A stretch of DNA of 64,000 nucleotides from VFZN01 sp963709325 (GTDB lineage: Bacteria; Acidobacteriota; Vicinamibacteria; Vicinamibacterales; UBA2999): NCBI GenBank assembly GCA_963709325.1, contig CAVPVV010000004.1, forward strand, positions 186,001 to 250,000, in the 5' to 3' direction. Made by a program: the position numbers and the translations under genes. The notes under the pieces are model-generated. The model searched no databases. It was not told the DNA's origin and saw nothing but the letters and a program-made list of their open reading frames with translations. Shown here one piece after another: positions 47,297-57,251 of this stretch (its first letter is position 1; every line of letters begins with the position of its first letter).

Positions 47297-48442
47297 ATGA
47301 TGCGTGATCGGTTCGTGACAGGTCTTCTTTTCGTTCTTGTTGCAGGCATTTCCTCCGCACCGGCGGTAGCGCAAACAGCCGGCCCTCCGGCGTTGGGTCT
47401 CGTGCACGGCACGAACTCGCTCGTTCGCTTTGACGTAACTGCGCCAGGCACGCTCGGGGCCGCGGTTCCCATCACCGGTCTCGGGGTTGGCGAGACTTTG
47501 AAGGCGATCGACTACCGCCCAGCTAATGGCACGCTTTACGGCGTTTCCACTGACGGAACGAATGCGGTGCACCTCTACACAATCAACCCGACGACGGGCG
47601 CCGCTACTTCCGTCGGCGCCAGCATCACGCTGCCGACGACAGGGACGTCCTGGGACATCAGCTTCAACCCGGTGGTCGATCGCATCCGGATCGTCAACGA
47701 TCAGGATGAGAACGCGCGGCTCGTGCCAGACACCGGTGCGCTGGCCGCGGACGACACAAACCTTACCCCGCCGGCGGCGACGGTAGACAGCATCGCCTAC
47801 ACGAATCCGGTTGCCGGGGCGACGACGACCACGCTCTATGCGCTCAACCAGGCCACCAACAGCCTGGCCACCATCGGCGGGATCGGCGGCACTCCGAGCC
47901 CAAACGGCGGGGTCGTCACCGACGTCGGACCGCTCGGGGTCACATTCGCCGGGTCGTCCAACGCGATTGACATCGCGACCAACAACACCGCCTTCGCCGT
48001 CATCCGGCCGGTGAACGGCGTCACGTCCGTCTACACGGTCAGCCTGACGACAGGCGCGGCCACGCTGGTGGGCGCGCTTGGCGACGGCACGCTGGCGATC
48101 GACGACATCGCGATGATCGATCCGTCGCTGACGATCTCTCCGCCGACCGGCATTTACACGTCGCGGCAGAACTTCGACCTCGTGTTCCTGGCCGACGCGC
48201 CAGGACGCACCGTGGTGACCGGCTCGGCGTCGTTCGACGGGCTCGACGTCACGTCAGTCGTGGCCGGGTGTGTCCGTTCCGGAGTCGCGTCCGGTGGCGT
48301 GGTGTCGTTCCGGTGCCCGAATGTGGGCGGTCCGGCGGTCGGCGCCGGCACGCACACCTTTCAGGTCCGCCTCGTGATGAACGATGGCAGCATCGTTCAG
48401 CGATCGGTGACGTGGACGGTTGTTGCCGTGACCGAGCCGTAG
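47297..48442 (+). CDS. DUF4394 secreted protein
   Basis: A 381-residue protein with signal peptide MMRDRFVTGLLFVLVAGISS. Residues ~30-275 match DUF4394, a repetitive beta-propeller-like fold (GLVHGTNSLVRFDVTAPGTL, LKAIDYRPANGTLYGVST, DISFNPVVDRIRIVND). The C-terminal ~100 residues resemble an Ig-like domain. GGGAG sits 6 nt before the ATG. Such proteins are surface or outer-membrane proteins of unknown role. The gene is isolated between the lysis-like pair and the glucan synthase. Confidence 0.88.
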   Translation: MMRDRFVTGLLFVLVAGISSAPAVAQTAGPPALGLVHGTNSLVRFDVTAPGTLGAAVPITGLGVGETLKAIDYRPANGTLYGVSTDGTNAVHLYTINPTTGAATSVGASITLPTTGTSWDISFNPVVDRIRIVNDQDENARLVPDTGALAADDTNLTPPAATVDSIAYTNPVAGATTTTLYALNQATNSLATIGGIGGTPSPNGGVVTDVGPLGVTFAGSSNAIDIATNNTAFAVIRPVNGVTSVYTVSLTTGAATLVGALGDGTLAIDDIAMIDPSLTISPPTGIYTSRQNFDLVFLADAPGRTVVTGSASFDGLDVTSVVAGCVRSGVASGGVVSFRCPNVGGPAVGAGTHTFQVRLVMNDGSIVQRSVTWTVVAVTEP

Positions 48443-48707
48443 GCTCGCGCGTCTGTGGGAGGGGCCCGTACGCGGGCTTCTCCTCGGGCCGCATCGCGGG
48501 TGTGGCAGAGGTCTGGCTCGCAGCTTGCCTAGATGCGGTTGGTCGAACCCCAGCGCGACGCTGGCCCACGCATTTTCGGCATCGCGTGTCACAATTCCGG
48601 CAGTTGAGTTACCAGCCGACTCGAGAGGAGGCGGACAAGACGGCGGGTTCGGCGTCCACGTCGGACGATGAGGTCCGGCGCGGCATACAGCGGAGCTTCC
48701 GACGCGA
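48443..48707. other. Intergenic region before the glucan synthase gene
   Basis: The 265 bp between the DUF4394 stop and the GTG at 48708 hold no convincing gene. An open frame ending at 48711 is a shadow of the DUF4394 gene extended by chance. No clear promoter box, repeat array or RNA structure is seen. GGAGC lies 12 nt before the GTG. Confidence 0.5.
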
Positions 48708-51700
48708 GTGACACGAAACCCGTTCAGCGCCCACGGCCTCAGTGGCAGCCAGCTCGAGCTGCTGGGCATCGAGCTGCTGGAAGAGCACGCTCGACGCCTC
48801 GCCCAGCAGATCCGCATCTCTAAGCGGCGCACCGCCAGCAGCCGGGCCCACCTCGGCCGGCTCGACGAGCACGCCCGCGCGCTTCGGGAGGTCTACACCG
48901 CCCTCTCCAACGATGCCCGGCGGGGCTCGGTGTCCCCGGCGGCCGAATGGCTGCTCGACAACTTCCACATGGTGGCGGCGGCCGCTCGCGACGTCCACCA
49001 CGACCTGCCGCCCTCGTTCTTCCGCCGCTTGCCGCAAGTGGAAGGCGGTACGGCCGACCGGCTGCCGCGCATCTATTTTCTTGCGCTCGAGGTGATCCGG
49101 CACAGCGGCGGAAGCCTCGACGCGCAGCGGCTGCATCGCTTCATCAGCGCGTTCCAGTCCGTGTCGCCGCTGACGATCGGCGAGCTGTGGGCCTGGCCCA
49201 GCGCGCTCAAGCTCGTGCTGGTGGAGCATCTCCGGTTTCGCGCCGACGGGCTTGCCCGCGATCGCGCCCAGCGGCTGCTGGCCGACCGCGTCGCGGCCTC
49301 GCTCGATCGCGCCGCCCCGCCGGACCCGATCCCCTCCGACGTGACGCCGTCCTTCGTGACCCGGCTGCTCCAGCGTTCGCGCGAGTACGGGTCCGCCGCG
49401 GCCGCGCTGCGGCAGAACCTCGATTCCGCGCTCGCCACGCGCGGCGACGACGTGGACGAAGCGATTCGGGCCGAAGGCCGGCACCAGGCGGCCGAGCAGG
49501 CCGCGATGGCCAACCTGATCAACAGCCTTCGTCTGATCGAGACCTTCGACTGGAGCGAGTTCTTCGAGAGCGTCAGCCTCGTCGAGCAGGTGTTGCGCAG
49601 CGACCCGTCTGACGTCTACCGCCAGATGGACTTTCGCAGCCGCGATCGCTACCGGCAGGCCGTCGAGGAGTTGGCCGACCCGACCGGCGAGGACCAGTTG
49701 CGCGTCGCGCTCAAGAGCGTGGACCGCGCCCACCAGTGCTCGCCGCCCGGCCGCGACGCCAGGGCCGCACACGTCGGCTATCACCTGATCGGAGGCGGCC
49801 GCCGCACTTTCGAAGAAAGCGTCGAGTGGAAGCCGGAGCTTAGCGAGCGCCTGCGCCGTGCCTTCTTCGGTCACGCGACCCTCGTCTACATCGGTGCGAT
49901 CGTGACCGGCACGTTGGGGCTCGTCGCCGGGGCCATCATCTACGCCGCGCGATCGGGCTGGTCGGGCGCCGCGCTGTGGCTGGTTGCGGCGCTCACCCTC
50001 CTGCCAGCCAGCGAGATCACGGCGCAGGTCGTGCAGCGCCTGCTCGCCAGCTGGATCCCGCCGCGCCGGCTGCCGCGCCTCGAGCTCGAGCGGATTCCGG
50101 CCACGGCCAGGACGATGGTCATCGTCCCGACGATCCTGGATCGAGAGGAACAGGTTGCGGAGTTCCTCGAGCATCTCGAAGTCCAGGCCGCCGGCAACGT
50201 GGATGAACACCTCCACTTCGCGGTCCTGAGCGACTTCCGCGATGCCGCCACCGAAACGCTGCCGCGTGATGCGGCCATTCTCGACGCGGCGCGAGCCGGG
50301 ATCAACGCACTCAACCACAAGTACGGCGATGGTCACGCCGATCGTTTCTTTCTGTTCCATCGGCTCCGCCAGTGGAACGCCGGTGAAGGCCGGTGGATGG
50401 GCTGGGAGCGAAAGCGCGGGAAGATCGAGGAGTTCAATCGCCTGCTGCGCGGCGCCACGGACACGAGCTTCGCAGTGCTGGTCGGCGATCTCTCGATCCT
50501 GCCCGATGTGAAGTACTGCATCACGCTCGACAGTGACACCCGGCTTCCCCGCGACGCGGCGCGCGAACTGGTCGGCATCATCACGCACCCGCTGAACCGG
50601 GCCGTGTTCGATCCGGTCGCCGGCCGCGTCACCGAGGGCTACGGCATCCTCCAGCCCCGCGTGAGCGTCACCTATGCAAGCGCCGCCGGCTCCCTGTTCG
50701 CGCGTCTGTATGCCGGGCACACCGGCGTGGATCCGTACACCACCGCGGTGTCTGACATCTACCAGGATCTGTTCAGCGAAGGGATCTTCACCGGCAAGGG
50801 CCTGTACGACGTGGACGCCTTCACCGCGGCGCTCGAGGACCTGATCCCGGAGAACGCATTGCTGTCGCACGATCTTTTCGAAGGGCTGCACGCGCGCGCC
50901 GCTCTCGTCTCCGACGTGGAGCTGGTCGACGACTACCCCTCGAGCGTGGTGACCCACGCCCGGCGTCAGCATCGCTGGGTCCGCGGCGACTGGCAGATTC
51001 TCGCGTGGCTGTTCCCGTTCGTTCCGTCGCGGCGCGGACTGCGGCGGAACACACTGCCGCTCATCGCCCGGTGGAAGATCCTCGACAACCTCCGTCGCAG
51101 CCTGATTGCGCCTTCACTGCTGACGCTGGCGGTCGCCGGCTGGACGGTGCTGCCCGGCGCTTACTGGTTTTGGACCGGGGTCGTCGTCAGCGTGCTGGCC
51201 GCTCAGCTCCTCCCGATTTTCGCCAGGCTGCTCATCGGTCCCAGCCGATCCCAGTCCATACCGGTCTTCCTGCGAGATCTGCTGCGCGACATGCTGACCT
51301 CGGTCGCACAGATTCTGCTCGGGGTCACGGTCCTGGTCTACCACGCATTCGACGCGCTGCACGCGATCGGAGTGACGCTGACCCGCGTGATCGTGACCGG
51401 CCGCCGCCTGCTCGAGTGGGAGACCGCAGCCGCGGTAGCCACGCGGGCGGCGGGGCTGAATCGCCGGCAGGCGCTGGTCCGGTTCGCGACCGAGATGAAA
51501 GCGAGCCCGATCGTCGCCTCTCTTATCGCGCTCGTGCTGACCCTCTATCGTCCGCGGGCGCTGCTCGCCGCCGCGCCGTTCCTGGTGCTCTGGTTTCTCG
51601 CGCCGATCGCCGCGTACTGGGTCAGCGTGCCGATCGGGGCACGGGTCCGCTCGCTGAGCGAGCGCGAGCTGCGGATGTTCCGACGCGCCGCGCGCGCCAC

Positions 51701-54700
51701 CTGGCGATACTTCGAGACCTTCGTCACCGAGGCCGATGGCTGGCTGCCACCGGACAACTTCCAGGAAGACGGCGACGTCACGATTCTGGCGCGACGCACG
51801 TCGCCCACCAACATCGGCATGAGCCTGCTTTCCACGCTCGCCGCGCACGATCTCGGTTACGTGACCACGGACGTGATGACCGTGCGCCTGGACCGCACGT
51901 TGACCGTCCTCGAAGGCCTCGAGCGCCACCAGGGTCACTTCCTGAACTGGTATGACACGGCAACCCTCGCCCCGCTCCACCCACGCTACGTCTCGACGGT
52001 CGATAGCGGCAACCTCGCCGGCGCGCTCATCGCGCTGGCTCAGGGTCTGCGTGACCTGGTCGAGACGCCGCAACCGGCAGCCGCTCGGCTGCATGGTGTG
52101 GCCGACGCTGCCGACATGCTGGCCGATGCCACGGGGTCGAGTGCAGGTAAGGCGACGACGCGGGACCAGCTGACCGCTCTGAACGGCATCGCCCGTCAGG
52201 TGCGGGCGGCGGCACGAGCCGACGCGCCGAATCCAGACCAGCTCGCAGCCCTGGCCCAGCAGCTCGCCGGCATTGGTGGAATCTCGGCTGGCCCTCACGA
52301 GCTCTCCGATCACGTCGGTTACTGGGCGCGGGCGGTGGCCGGCGGCATTCAGATGCTCGACGCCGTCAGTACGACATCGCCGGATGACCTGCACCGGTTG
52401 GCGACCCGGGCGCTGCGGCTCGCCGACGACATGCGGTTCGACATGCTCTACGACCGCCGACGGCGAATCTTCACCATCGGATTCCGCCTGCCCGATGCCG
52501 AGGGACCAGGCGGCGCCGACAACGCCTTCTACGATCTGCTGGCCTCCGAGGCCCGCCTCGCCAGCTTCGTCGCCATCGCCAAGGGCGACGTGCCGCAGCA
52601 CCACTGGTTCCATCTGAGCCGGCTCGTCACCCACGTCAGGGGCCGGGCAACGCTGATGTCCTGGGGCGGGACGATGTTCGAGTACCTGATGCCGTTACTG
52701 CTGATGCGATCGTTCCCGGGCACCCTCCTGGCCCAGAGCGCGCGAGGAGCGGTCCGGCGGCAGATCGACTACGGCCGCGAGCGGCGCGTGCCGTGGGGCA
52801 TCTCGGAATCGGCCTACGCCTTCAAGGACCGCGCCGGCAACTACCAGTACCGCGCCTTTGGCGTACCGGGACTGGGCCTGCGGCGTGGCCTGGCCGAGGA
52901 ACTCGTCGTCGCCCCGTATGCGACCGCGCTTGCCGCGATGGTCAATCCCGGCGCCGCCGCGAGCAACGCCGAGAGACTGGCCGACGGAGGTCTGCTCGGC
53001 CACTTCGGCTTCTATGAGTCGGTGGACTTCAATCCCCTCGAACCGGCTGACTCCGAGGCTTCCGCTGGGCCGCGGACGGTGCGCCCGGCGATCGTTCGAG
53101 CCTACTTCGCGCATCACCAGGGGATGTCGCTGGTGGCGATGGCCAACGTCGTTCGCCACGACGTCTTCGTGGACCGGTTCCATTCCGACCCGCGGATCCA
53201 GGCCACCGAACTGCTGCTCCAGGAGCGGGTGCCGCGCGAAGCGATTCTGTCCGAGGCGCGGCCGGCCGAGGGCGCCGCTCTTCTCCTCGAAACGCCGGTC
53301 TTTGCTCAGCGACGCTTCAAGTCGCCGTACATGACCAGTCCGCACGTGCAGTTCCTGTCGAATGGCCGCTACACCACGGCCGTCACCCACACCGGCGGCG
53401 GGTTCTCGATGTGGCGGCAGCTGTCGGTGACCCGGCGGCGCGACGATCGCACGGCCGAGTGCGGCTCGCACCACATCTACCTGCGCGATCCGTGGTCTGG
53501 GCGGGTGTGGTCGCCCACCTACCAACCGGTGTGCCAGGAACCGGCTCGCTTTGAAACGCTGTTCGAACTGGACAAGGTCAGCATCCGCCTCCGCGACGGC
53601 GACTTCGAATCCGAGCTCCAGGTGACCGTGTCCCCCGAAGACGACGTCGAGGTGCGGCGGCTGTCGATCGCCAACCACGGCGATCTCAACCGTGAGATCG
53701 AGGTGACCAGCTACGCGGAGATCGTGCTGACCAGGCCGGAAGACGACCTCGCCCACCCGGCGTTCGGCAAGCTGTTCGTCGAAACCGAGTTCGATCCGCA
53801 AAGCGCCGGCATCCTGTTCAGCCGCCGGCCTCGCAGCGCCGACGAAGGCGGCCCGATGTGGGGCTTTCACGTACTCGGCGTCGAGGGCCGTCATGGCGGC
53901 GCGGTCGAGTGGGAGACCGATCGGGCGCGCTTCCTCGGCCGTGGACGATCTCCGGCAGAGCCAGTCGCCCTCGATGGCCGGCCGCTCACGGGCACGACCG
54001 GCGCCGTCCTCGATCCCATTGTCGCCTTACGGGACCGCGTCCGCCTCGCGCCGGGCGGGTTCGTGCGCGTGACCTTCACCACCGGCATCGCCGACAGCCG
54101 CGATGCCGCACTAGGGCTGGCTCGCAAGTACCGCGACGCCAACATCGCCGGCCGCGCCTTTCCGATGGCGTTTACTCACGCCCACGTGATGCTGCGGCAA
54201 CTCGCGCTGACCGACGAGCAGGGGATGCTCTTCGACCGCATCGCCTCACGGCTGTTCGGCGACGATGCGTCGTGCGTCAGTCCGGGTGACCTGCTCAGGA
54301 ACACTCTCGGGCAGTCTCACCTCTGGGGCTACAGTATCTCCGGCGACCTGCCGATCGTCCTGGTTCGCATCAACGAGGCCGCCTACGTGCCGCTCGCCCG
54401 CGAACTCCTCCTGGCCCAGGAGTACTGGCGGGTCAAGGGATTACGCGCGGACGTCGTCATCCTCAACGAGCATCCCAAGGAATACCTCGACGAAACCAGC
54501 GACGCCCTGACGCGCCTGGTCCAGGAACCTCGCTTCGCCGGCTTCCGCCAGACGCCCGGCGGTGTGTTCCTGCTCAGGGCCGATGGCATGCCGGAGGCCG
54601 ATCGCGTGCTGCTGGCTGCGGTCGCGCGCGTCGTCCTTCGCGGCGACATGGGAGGCATTGCGCCGCAGCTCGATCGACGGACGCCCTGGCTCTTCCCGGT

Positions 54701-57194
54701 GGGGGATGTGCTGCCATCGGCGCCGCTGCCGCCGCCGTCGCCGGCTGTGAGTCCGGTTCAGGTGCCGCCCCGCGTCCTCGACAACGGGCTTGGCGGGTTC
54801 TCAGCCGACGGTCGCGAGTACGTCATCGTGCTCGAGGGCGACCGCGACACGCCGCTCCCGTGGTCCAACGTCCTCGCCAATCCCGACTTCGGAACCATCG
54901 TCACGGCGTCCGGCGCCGCGTTCACGTGGGCCGGAAACAGTCGTGAGAACCGGTTGACGAGCTTCGCCAACGATCCGCTGGTGGATCCGACTAGCGAAGC
55001 GATTTTCGTGCGTGACGAGCAGACGGGCCAGGTGTGGAGCGCCACGCCGGCGGTGCTGCGGAAGGCCGATCACGGGCGGTGGGTGATCCGCCACGCGGCG
55101 GGCGTCACCCGCTACGAGCATGCGGTTGAAGGAATCTCGCAGCAGCTGGCCGTCTTCGTACTCAGTGATGCCGCCGCCAAGGTTTCACTGCTGACGCTGA
55201 CCAATACCTCGGCCACCAGGAAGCGGCTGAGCGTGTTCGGGTACGTCGAGTGGTGCCTCGGTCCGCCGCGTGCCGGGGAGCGTCGCTTCGTCGTGACCGA
55301 GCGCGACGAAGACTCGGGCGCGCTCCTCGCCCGCAACCCGTACAACGTCGAGTTCGCCGGACAGGTCGCGTTCTGGCATGCAACGGAGACCGCCCGGGCG
55401 TTCACGTGCGATCGCGGTGAATTCGTCGGCCGCACTCGCGACCTCAACCGGCCTGCCGCCCTGCTCCGGCCGACTCTGCTCGAACGGGCCGGCGCGGCGC
55501 TCGATCCCTGCGCGGCGCTTCAGATAGAGATCACGCTCGACCCCGGCCAGACCCGGCGCCTGGGCTTCGTTCTCGGACACGGCCCCGACCTGCCGCAGGC
55601 ACGCGCGCTCGCGGTGCGGTATGGCGCTCTGGGCGAGTGCGAAGCGGCGTTGGATGCCGTCGAGCGGGAGTGGGACGCCACGCTCGGCGCGATCGAAGTC
55701 AAGACTCCCGACGACTCGTTCGACCTGATCGTCAACCGCTGGCTCCCCTACCAGACGCTGAGCTGCCGGATCTGGGCGCGCAGCGGTCCCTATCAGCCAG
55801 GCGGCGCTTACGGCTTCCGCGATCAGTTGCAGGACGTTCTCGCGCTGATGTGGACGCGGCCCGAGATCGCCCGCGATCAGCTGCTGCGGGCCGCGTCGAG
55901 GCAGTTTCGCGAAGGCGACGTCCAGCACTGGTGGCATCCGCCAGGCGGTCGCGGCACCCGGACGCGATGTTCCGACGACCGGATCTGGCTCCCCTATGGA
56001 GTGGTCGCCTACCTCTCGCACACAGGCGATACGAGCCTTCTGGACGAGGCGATACCGTTCATCGAGGGGCCGCTGCTCGAGCCCTCCCAGCACGAGATCT
56101 ACGACCTGCCCCACGCGTCCGCGGAGTCGGCCACGATCTTCGACCACTGCGTCCGTGCGCTCGAGTACTCGCTCAAATACGGCGAGCACGGCTTGCCGCT
56201 CATCGGTTCCGGCGACTGGAATGACGGCATGAACCGGGTCGGGCATGAGGGCCGCGGTGAAAGCGTGTGGCTCGGATGGTTCCTGGCATACGTCCTCAAC
56301 GTGTTCGCACCGATCTGCGAGGGTCGCGGCCGGAGCGATCTCGCGGAGCGCTACCGCAGCGAGGCGCGCTGGCTGCAGGGGATGCTCGAGCTCTCGTGGG
56401 ACGGCGCCTGGTACCGGCGCGCCTACTTCGACGACGGTACGCCGCTCGGCTCGGCGCAGAACGACGAGTGCCGGATCGATTCGCTGACGCAATCGTGGGC
56501 CGTGCTGTCGGGTATGGCGGATCCGCGACGGGCCGCGCGGGCCATGGACTCGGTGCGGGCCAGCCTGGTCCGGCGCGACGCGCAGCTCGTGCTGCTGCTC
56601 ACGCCGCCCTTCGACCACACCACCCGCGACCCGGGTTACATCAAGGGCTACCTGCCCGGCGTGCGCGAGAACGGCGGGCAGTATACCCACGCCGCGCTGT
56701 GGAGCGTGATCGCCCTCGCCCGTCTCGGCCTGAGCGACTGGGCGATGGAGTTGTTCCACATGATCAACCCCATCAACCACACCCGAACGCCAGAGGACGT
56801 CGAGCGCTATAAAGTCGAGCCGTACGTGGTGGCCGCGGACGTCTACGCGCATCCGGTGCACGTCGGCCGTGGCGGCTGGAGCTGGTATACCGGATCCGCC
56901 GGATGGATGTATCAGGCCGCCGTCCAGGAATGCCTCGGGCTGCGCCGCTTCGGCCGCACGCTGTCGCTCGACCCGCGCATTCCCTCGATGTGGGAGGGAT
57001 TCACCCTGACATGTCGACACGGCCGCGCCTCGTACCACATTTCCGTGAGTAATGCGGAGCGGCGCGGCGTCGGCGTGCGGTCCGTGACCATCGACGGTGT
57101 CCAGGTGCCGAACGATGCGATTCCCTTCGAGGACGACGGTCAGACTCATGAGATCGTCGTCGAGCTGGGCGTTCCGCTGACGGCGCCAAGCTGA
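48708..57194 (+). CDS. ndvB: Cyclic beta-1,2-glucan synthase (NdvB/ChvB/Cgs type)
   Basis: A 2828-residue inner-membrane enzyme, the usual length of the family. Residues 1-370 form a soluble helical N-terminus. Membrane segments follow near 385-440, 800-850 and 930-980. The GT84 catalytic region lies between, with TLDSDTRLPRDAARELVG near residue 607 and QHRWVRGDWQI near residue 753. The second half holds two carbohydrate-binding/beta-sandwich regions and the GH94 phosphorylase module, with catalytic GDWNDGMNRVGHEGRG near residue 2502 and WYTGSAGWMYQAAVQE near the end. It makes, elongates, trims and cyclises beta-1,2-glucan from UDP-glucose. The GTG overlaps no real gene. No transporter of the ChvA/NdvA type is adjacent. 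Confidence 0.95.
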   Translation: MTRNPFSAHGLSGSQLELLGIELLEEHARRLAQQIRISKRRTASSRAHLGRLDEHARALREVYTALSNDARRGSVSPAAEWLLDNFHMVAAAARDVHHDLPPSFFRRLPQVEGGTADRLPRIYFLALEVIRHSGGSLDAQRLHRFISAFQSVSPLTIGELWAWPSALKLVLVEHLRFRADGLARDRAQRLLADRVAASLDRAAPPDPIPSDVTPSFVTRLLQRSREYGSAAAALRQNLDSALATRGDDVDEAIRAEGRHQAAEQAAMANLINSLRLIETFDWSEFFESVSLVEQVLRSDPSDVYRQMDFRSRDRYRQAVEELADPTGEDQLRVALKSVDRAHQCSPPGRDARAAHVGYHLIGGGRRTFEESVEWKPELSERLRRAFFGHATLVYIGAIVTGTLGLVAGAIIYAARSGWSGAALWLVAALTLLPASEITAQVVQRLLASWIPPRRLPRLELERIPATARTMVIVPTILDREEQVAEFLEHLEVQAAGNVDEHLHFAVLSDFRDAATETLPRDAAILDAARAGINALNHKYGDGHADRFFLFHRLRQWNAGEGRWMGWERKRGKIEEFNRLLRGATDTSFAVLVGDLSILPDVKYCITLDSDTRLPRDAARELVGIITHPLNRAVFDPVAGRVTEGYGILQPRVSVTYASAAGSLFARLYAGHTGVDPYTTAVSDIYQDLFSEGIFTGKGLYDVDAFTAALEDLIPENALLSHDLFEGLHARAALVSDVELVDDYPSSVVTHARRQHRWVRGDWQILAWLFPFVPSRRGLRRNTLPLIARWKILDNLRRSLIAPSLLTLAVAGWTVLPGAYWFWTGVVVSVLAAQLLPIFARLLIGPSRSQSIPVFLRDLLRDMLTSVAQILLGVTVLVYHAFDALHAIGVTLTRVIVTGRRLLEWETAAAVATRAAGLNRRQALVRFATEMKASPIVASLIALVLTLYRPRALLAAAPFLVLWFLAPIAAYWVSVPIGARVRSLSERELRMFRRAARATWRYFETFVTEADGWLPPDNFQEDGDVTILARRTSPTNIGMSLLSTLAAHDLGYVTTDVMTVRLDRTLTVLEGLERHQGHFLNWYDTATLAPLHPRYVSTVDSGNLAGALIALAQGLRDLVETPQPAAARLHGVADAADMLADATGSSAGKATTRDQLTALNGIARQVRAAARADAPNPDQLAALAQQLAGIGGISAGPHELSDHVGYWARAVAGGIQMLDAVSTTSPDDLHRLATRALRLADDMRFDMLYDRRRRIFTIGFRLPDAEGPGGADNAFYDLLASEARLASFVAIAKGDVPQHHWFHLSRLVTHVRGRATLMSWGGTMFEYLMPLLLMRSFPGTLLAQSARGAVRRQIDYGRERRVPWGISESAYAFKDRAGNYQYRAFGVPGLGLRRGLAEELVVAPYATALAAMVNPGAAASNAERLADGGLLGHFGFYESVDFNPLEPADSEASAGPRTVRPAIVRAYFAHHQGMSLVAMANVVRHDVFVDRFHSDPRIQATELLLQERVPREAILSEARPAEGAALLLETPVFAQRRFKSPYMTSPHVQFLSNGRYTTAVTHTGGGFSMWRQLSVTRRRDDRTAECGSHHIYLRDPWSGRVWSPTYQPVCQEPARFETLFELDKVSIRLRDGDFESELQVTVSPEDDVEVRRLSIANHGDLNREIEVTSYAEIVLTRPEDDLAHPAFGKLFVETEFDPQSAGILFSRRPRSADEGGPMWGFHVLGVEGRHGGAVEWETDRARFLGRGRSPAEPVALDGRPLTGTTGAVLDPIVALRDRVRLAPGGFVRVTFTTGIADSRDAALGLARKYRDANIAGRAFPMAFTHAHVMLRQLALTDEQGMLFDRIASRLFGDDASCVSPGDLLRNTLGQSHLWGYSISGDLPIVLVRINEAAYVPLARELLLAQEYWRVKGLRADVVILNEHPKEYLDETSDALTRLVQEPRFAGFRQTPGGVFLLRADGMPEADRVLLAAVARVVLRGDMGGIAPQLDRRTPWLFPVGDVLPSAPLPPPSPAVSPVQVPPRVLDNGLGGFSADGREYVIVLEGDRDTPLPWSNVLANPDFGTIVTASGAAFTWAGNSRENRLTSFANDPLVDPTSEAIFVRDEQTGQVWSATPAVLRKADHGRWVIRHAAGVTRYEHAVEGISQQLAVFVLSDAAAKVSLLTLTNTSATRKRLSVFGYVEWCLGPPRAGERRFVVTERDEDSGALLARNPYNVEFAGQVAFWHATETARAFTCDRGEFVGRTRDLNRPAALLRPTLLERAGAALDPCAALQIEITLDPGQTRRLGFVLGHGPDLPQARALAVRYGALGECEAALDAVEREWDATLGAIEVKTPDDSFDLIVNRWLPYQTLSCRIWARSGPYQPGGAYGFRDQLQDVLALMWTRPEIARDQLLRAASRQFREGDVQHWWHPPGGRGTRTRCSDDRIWLPYGVVAYLSHTGDTSLLDEAIPFIEGPLLEPSQHEIYDLPHASAESATIFDHCVRALEYSLKYGEHGLPLIGSGDWNDGMNRVGHEGRGESVWLGWFLAYVLNVFAPICEGRGRSDLAERYRSEARWLQGMLELSWDGAWYRRAYFDDGTPLGSAQNDECRIDSLTQSWAVLSGMADPRRAARAMDSVRASLVRRDAQLVLLLTPPFDHTTRDPGYIKGYLPGVRENGGQYTHAALWSVIALARLGLSDWAMELFHMINPINHTRTPEDVERYKVEPYVVAADVYAHPVHVGRGGWSWYTGSAGWMYQAAVQECLGLRRFGRTLSLDPRIPSMWEGFTLTCRHGRASYHISVSNAERRGVGVRSVTIDGVQVPNDAIPFEDDGQTHEIVVELGVPLTAPS

Positions 57195-57251
57195 CCACTC
57201 GCGGATCCGTCGCCTGGCGCGTCCTGGCCGTCATGCTAGGCTGTGCCGCGT

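Noticed and set aside
48268..48711. Open frame just upstream of ndvB, overlapping its GTG
   Set aside because: Its first half is a shadow of the DUF4394 gene and the product has no recognisable features.
48609..50972. 787-codon minus-strand open frame opposite the glucan synthase
   Set aside because: It is a shadow of the ndvB coding strand. No start signal or recognisable domain is present. The same applies to 51114-52634, 52695-53894 and 55185-57149.
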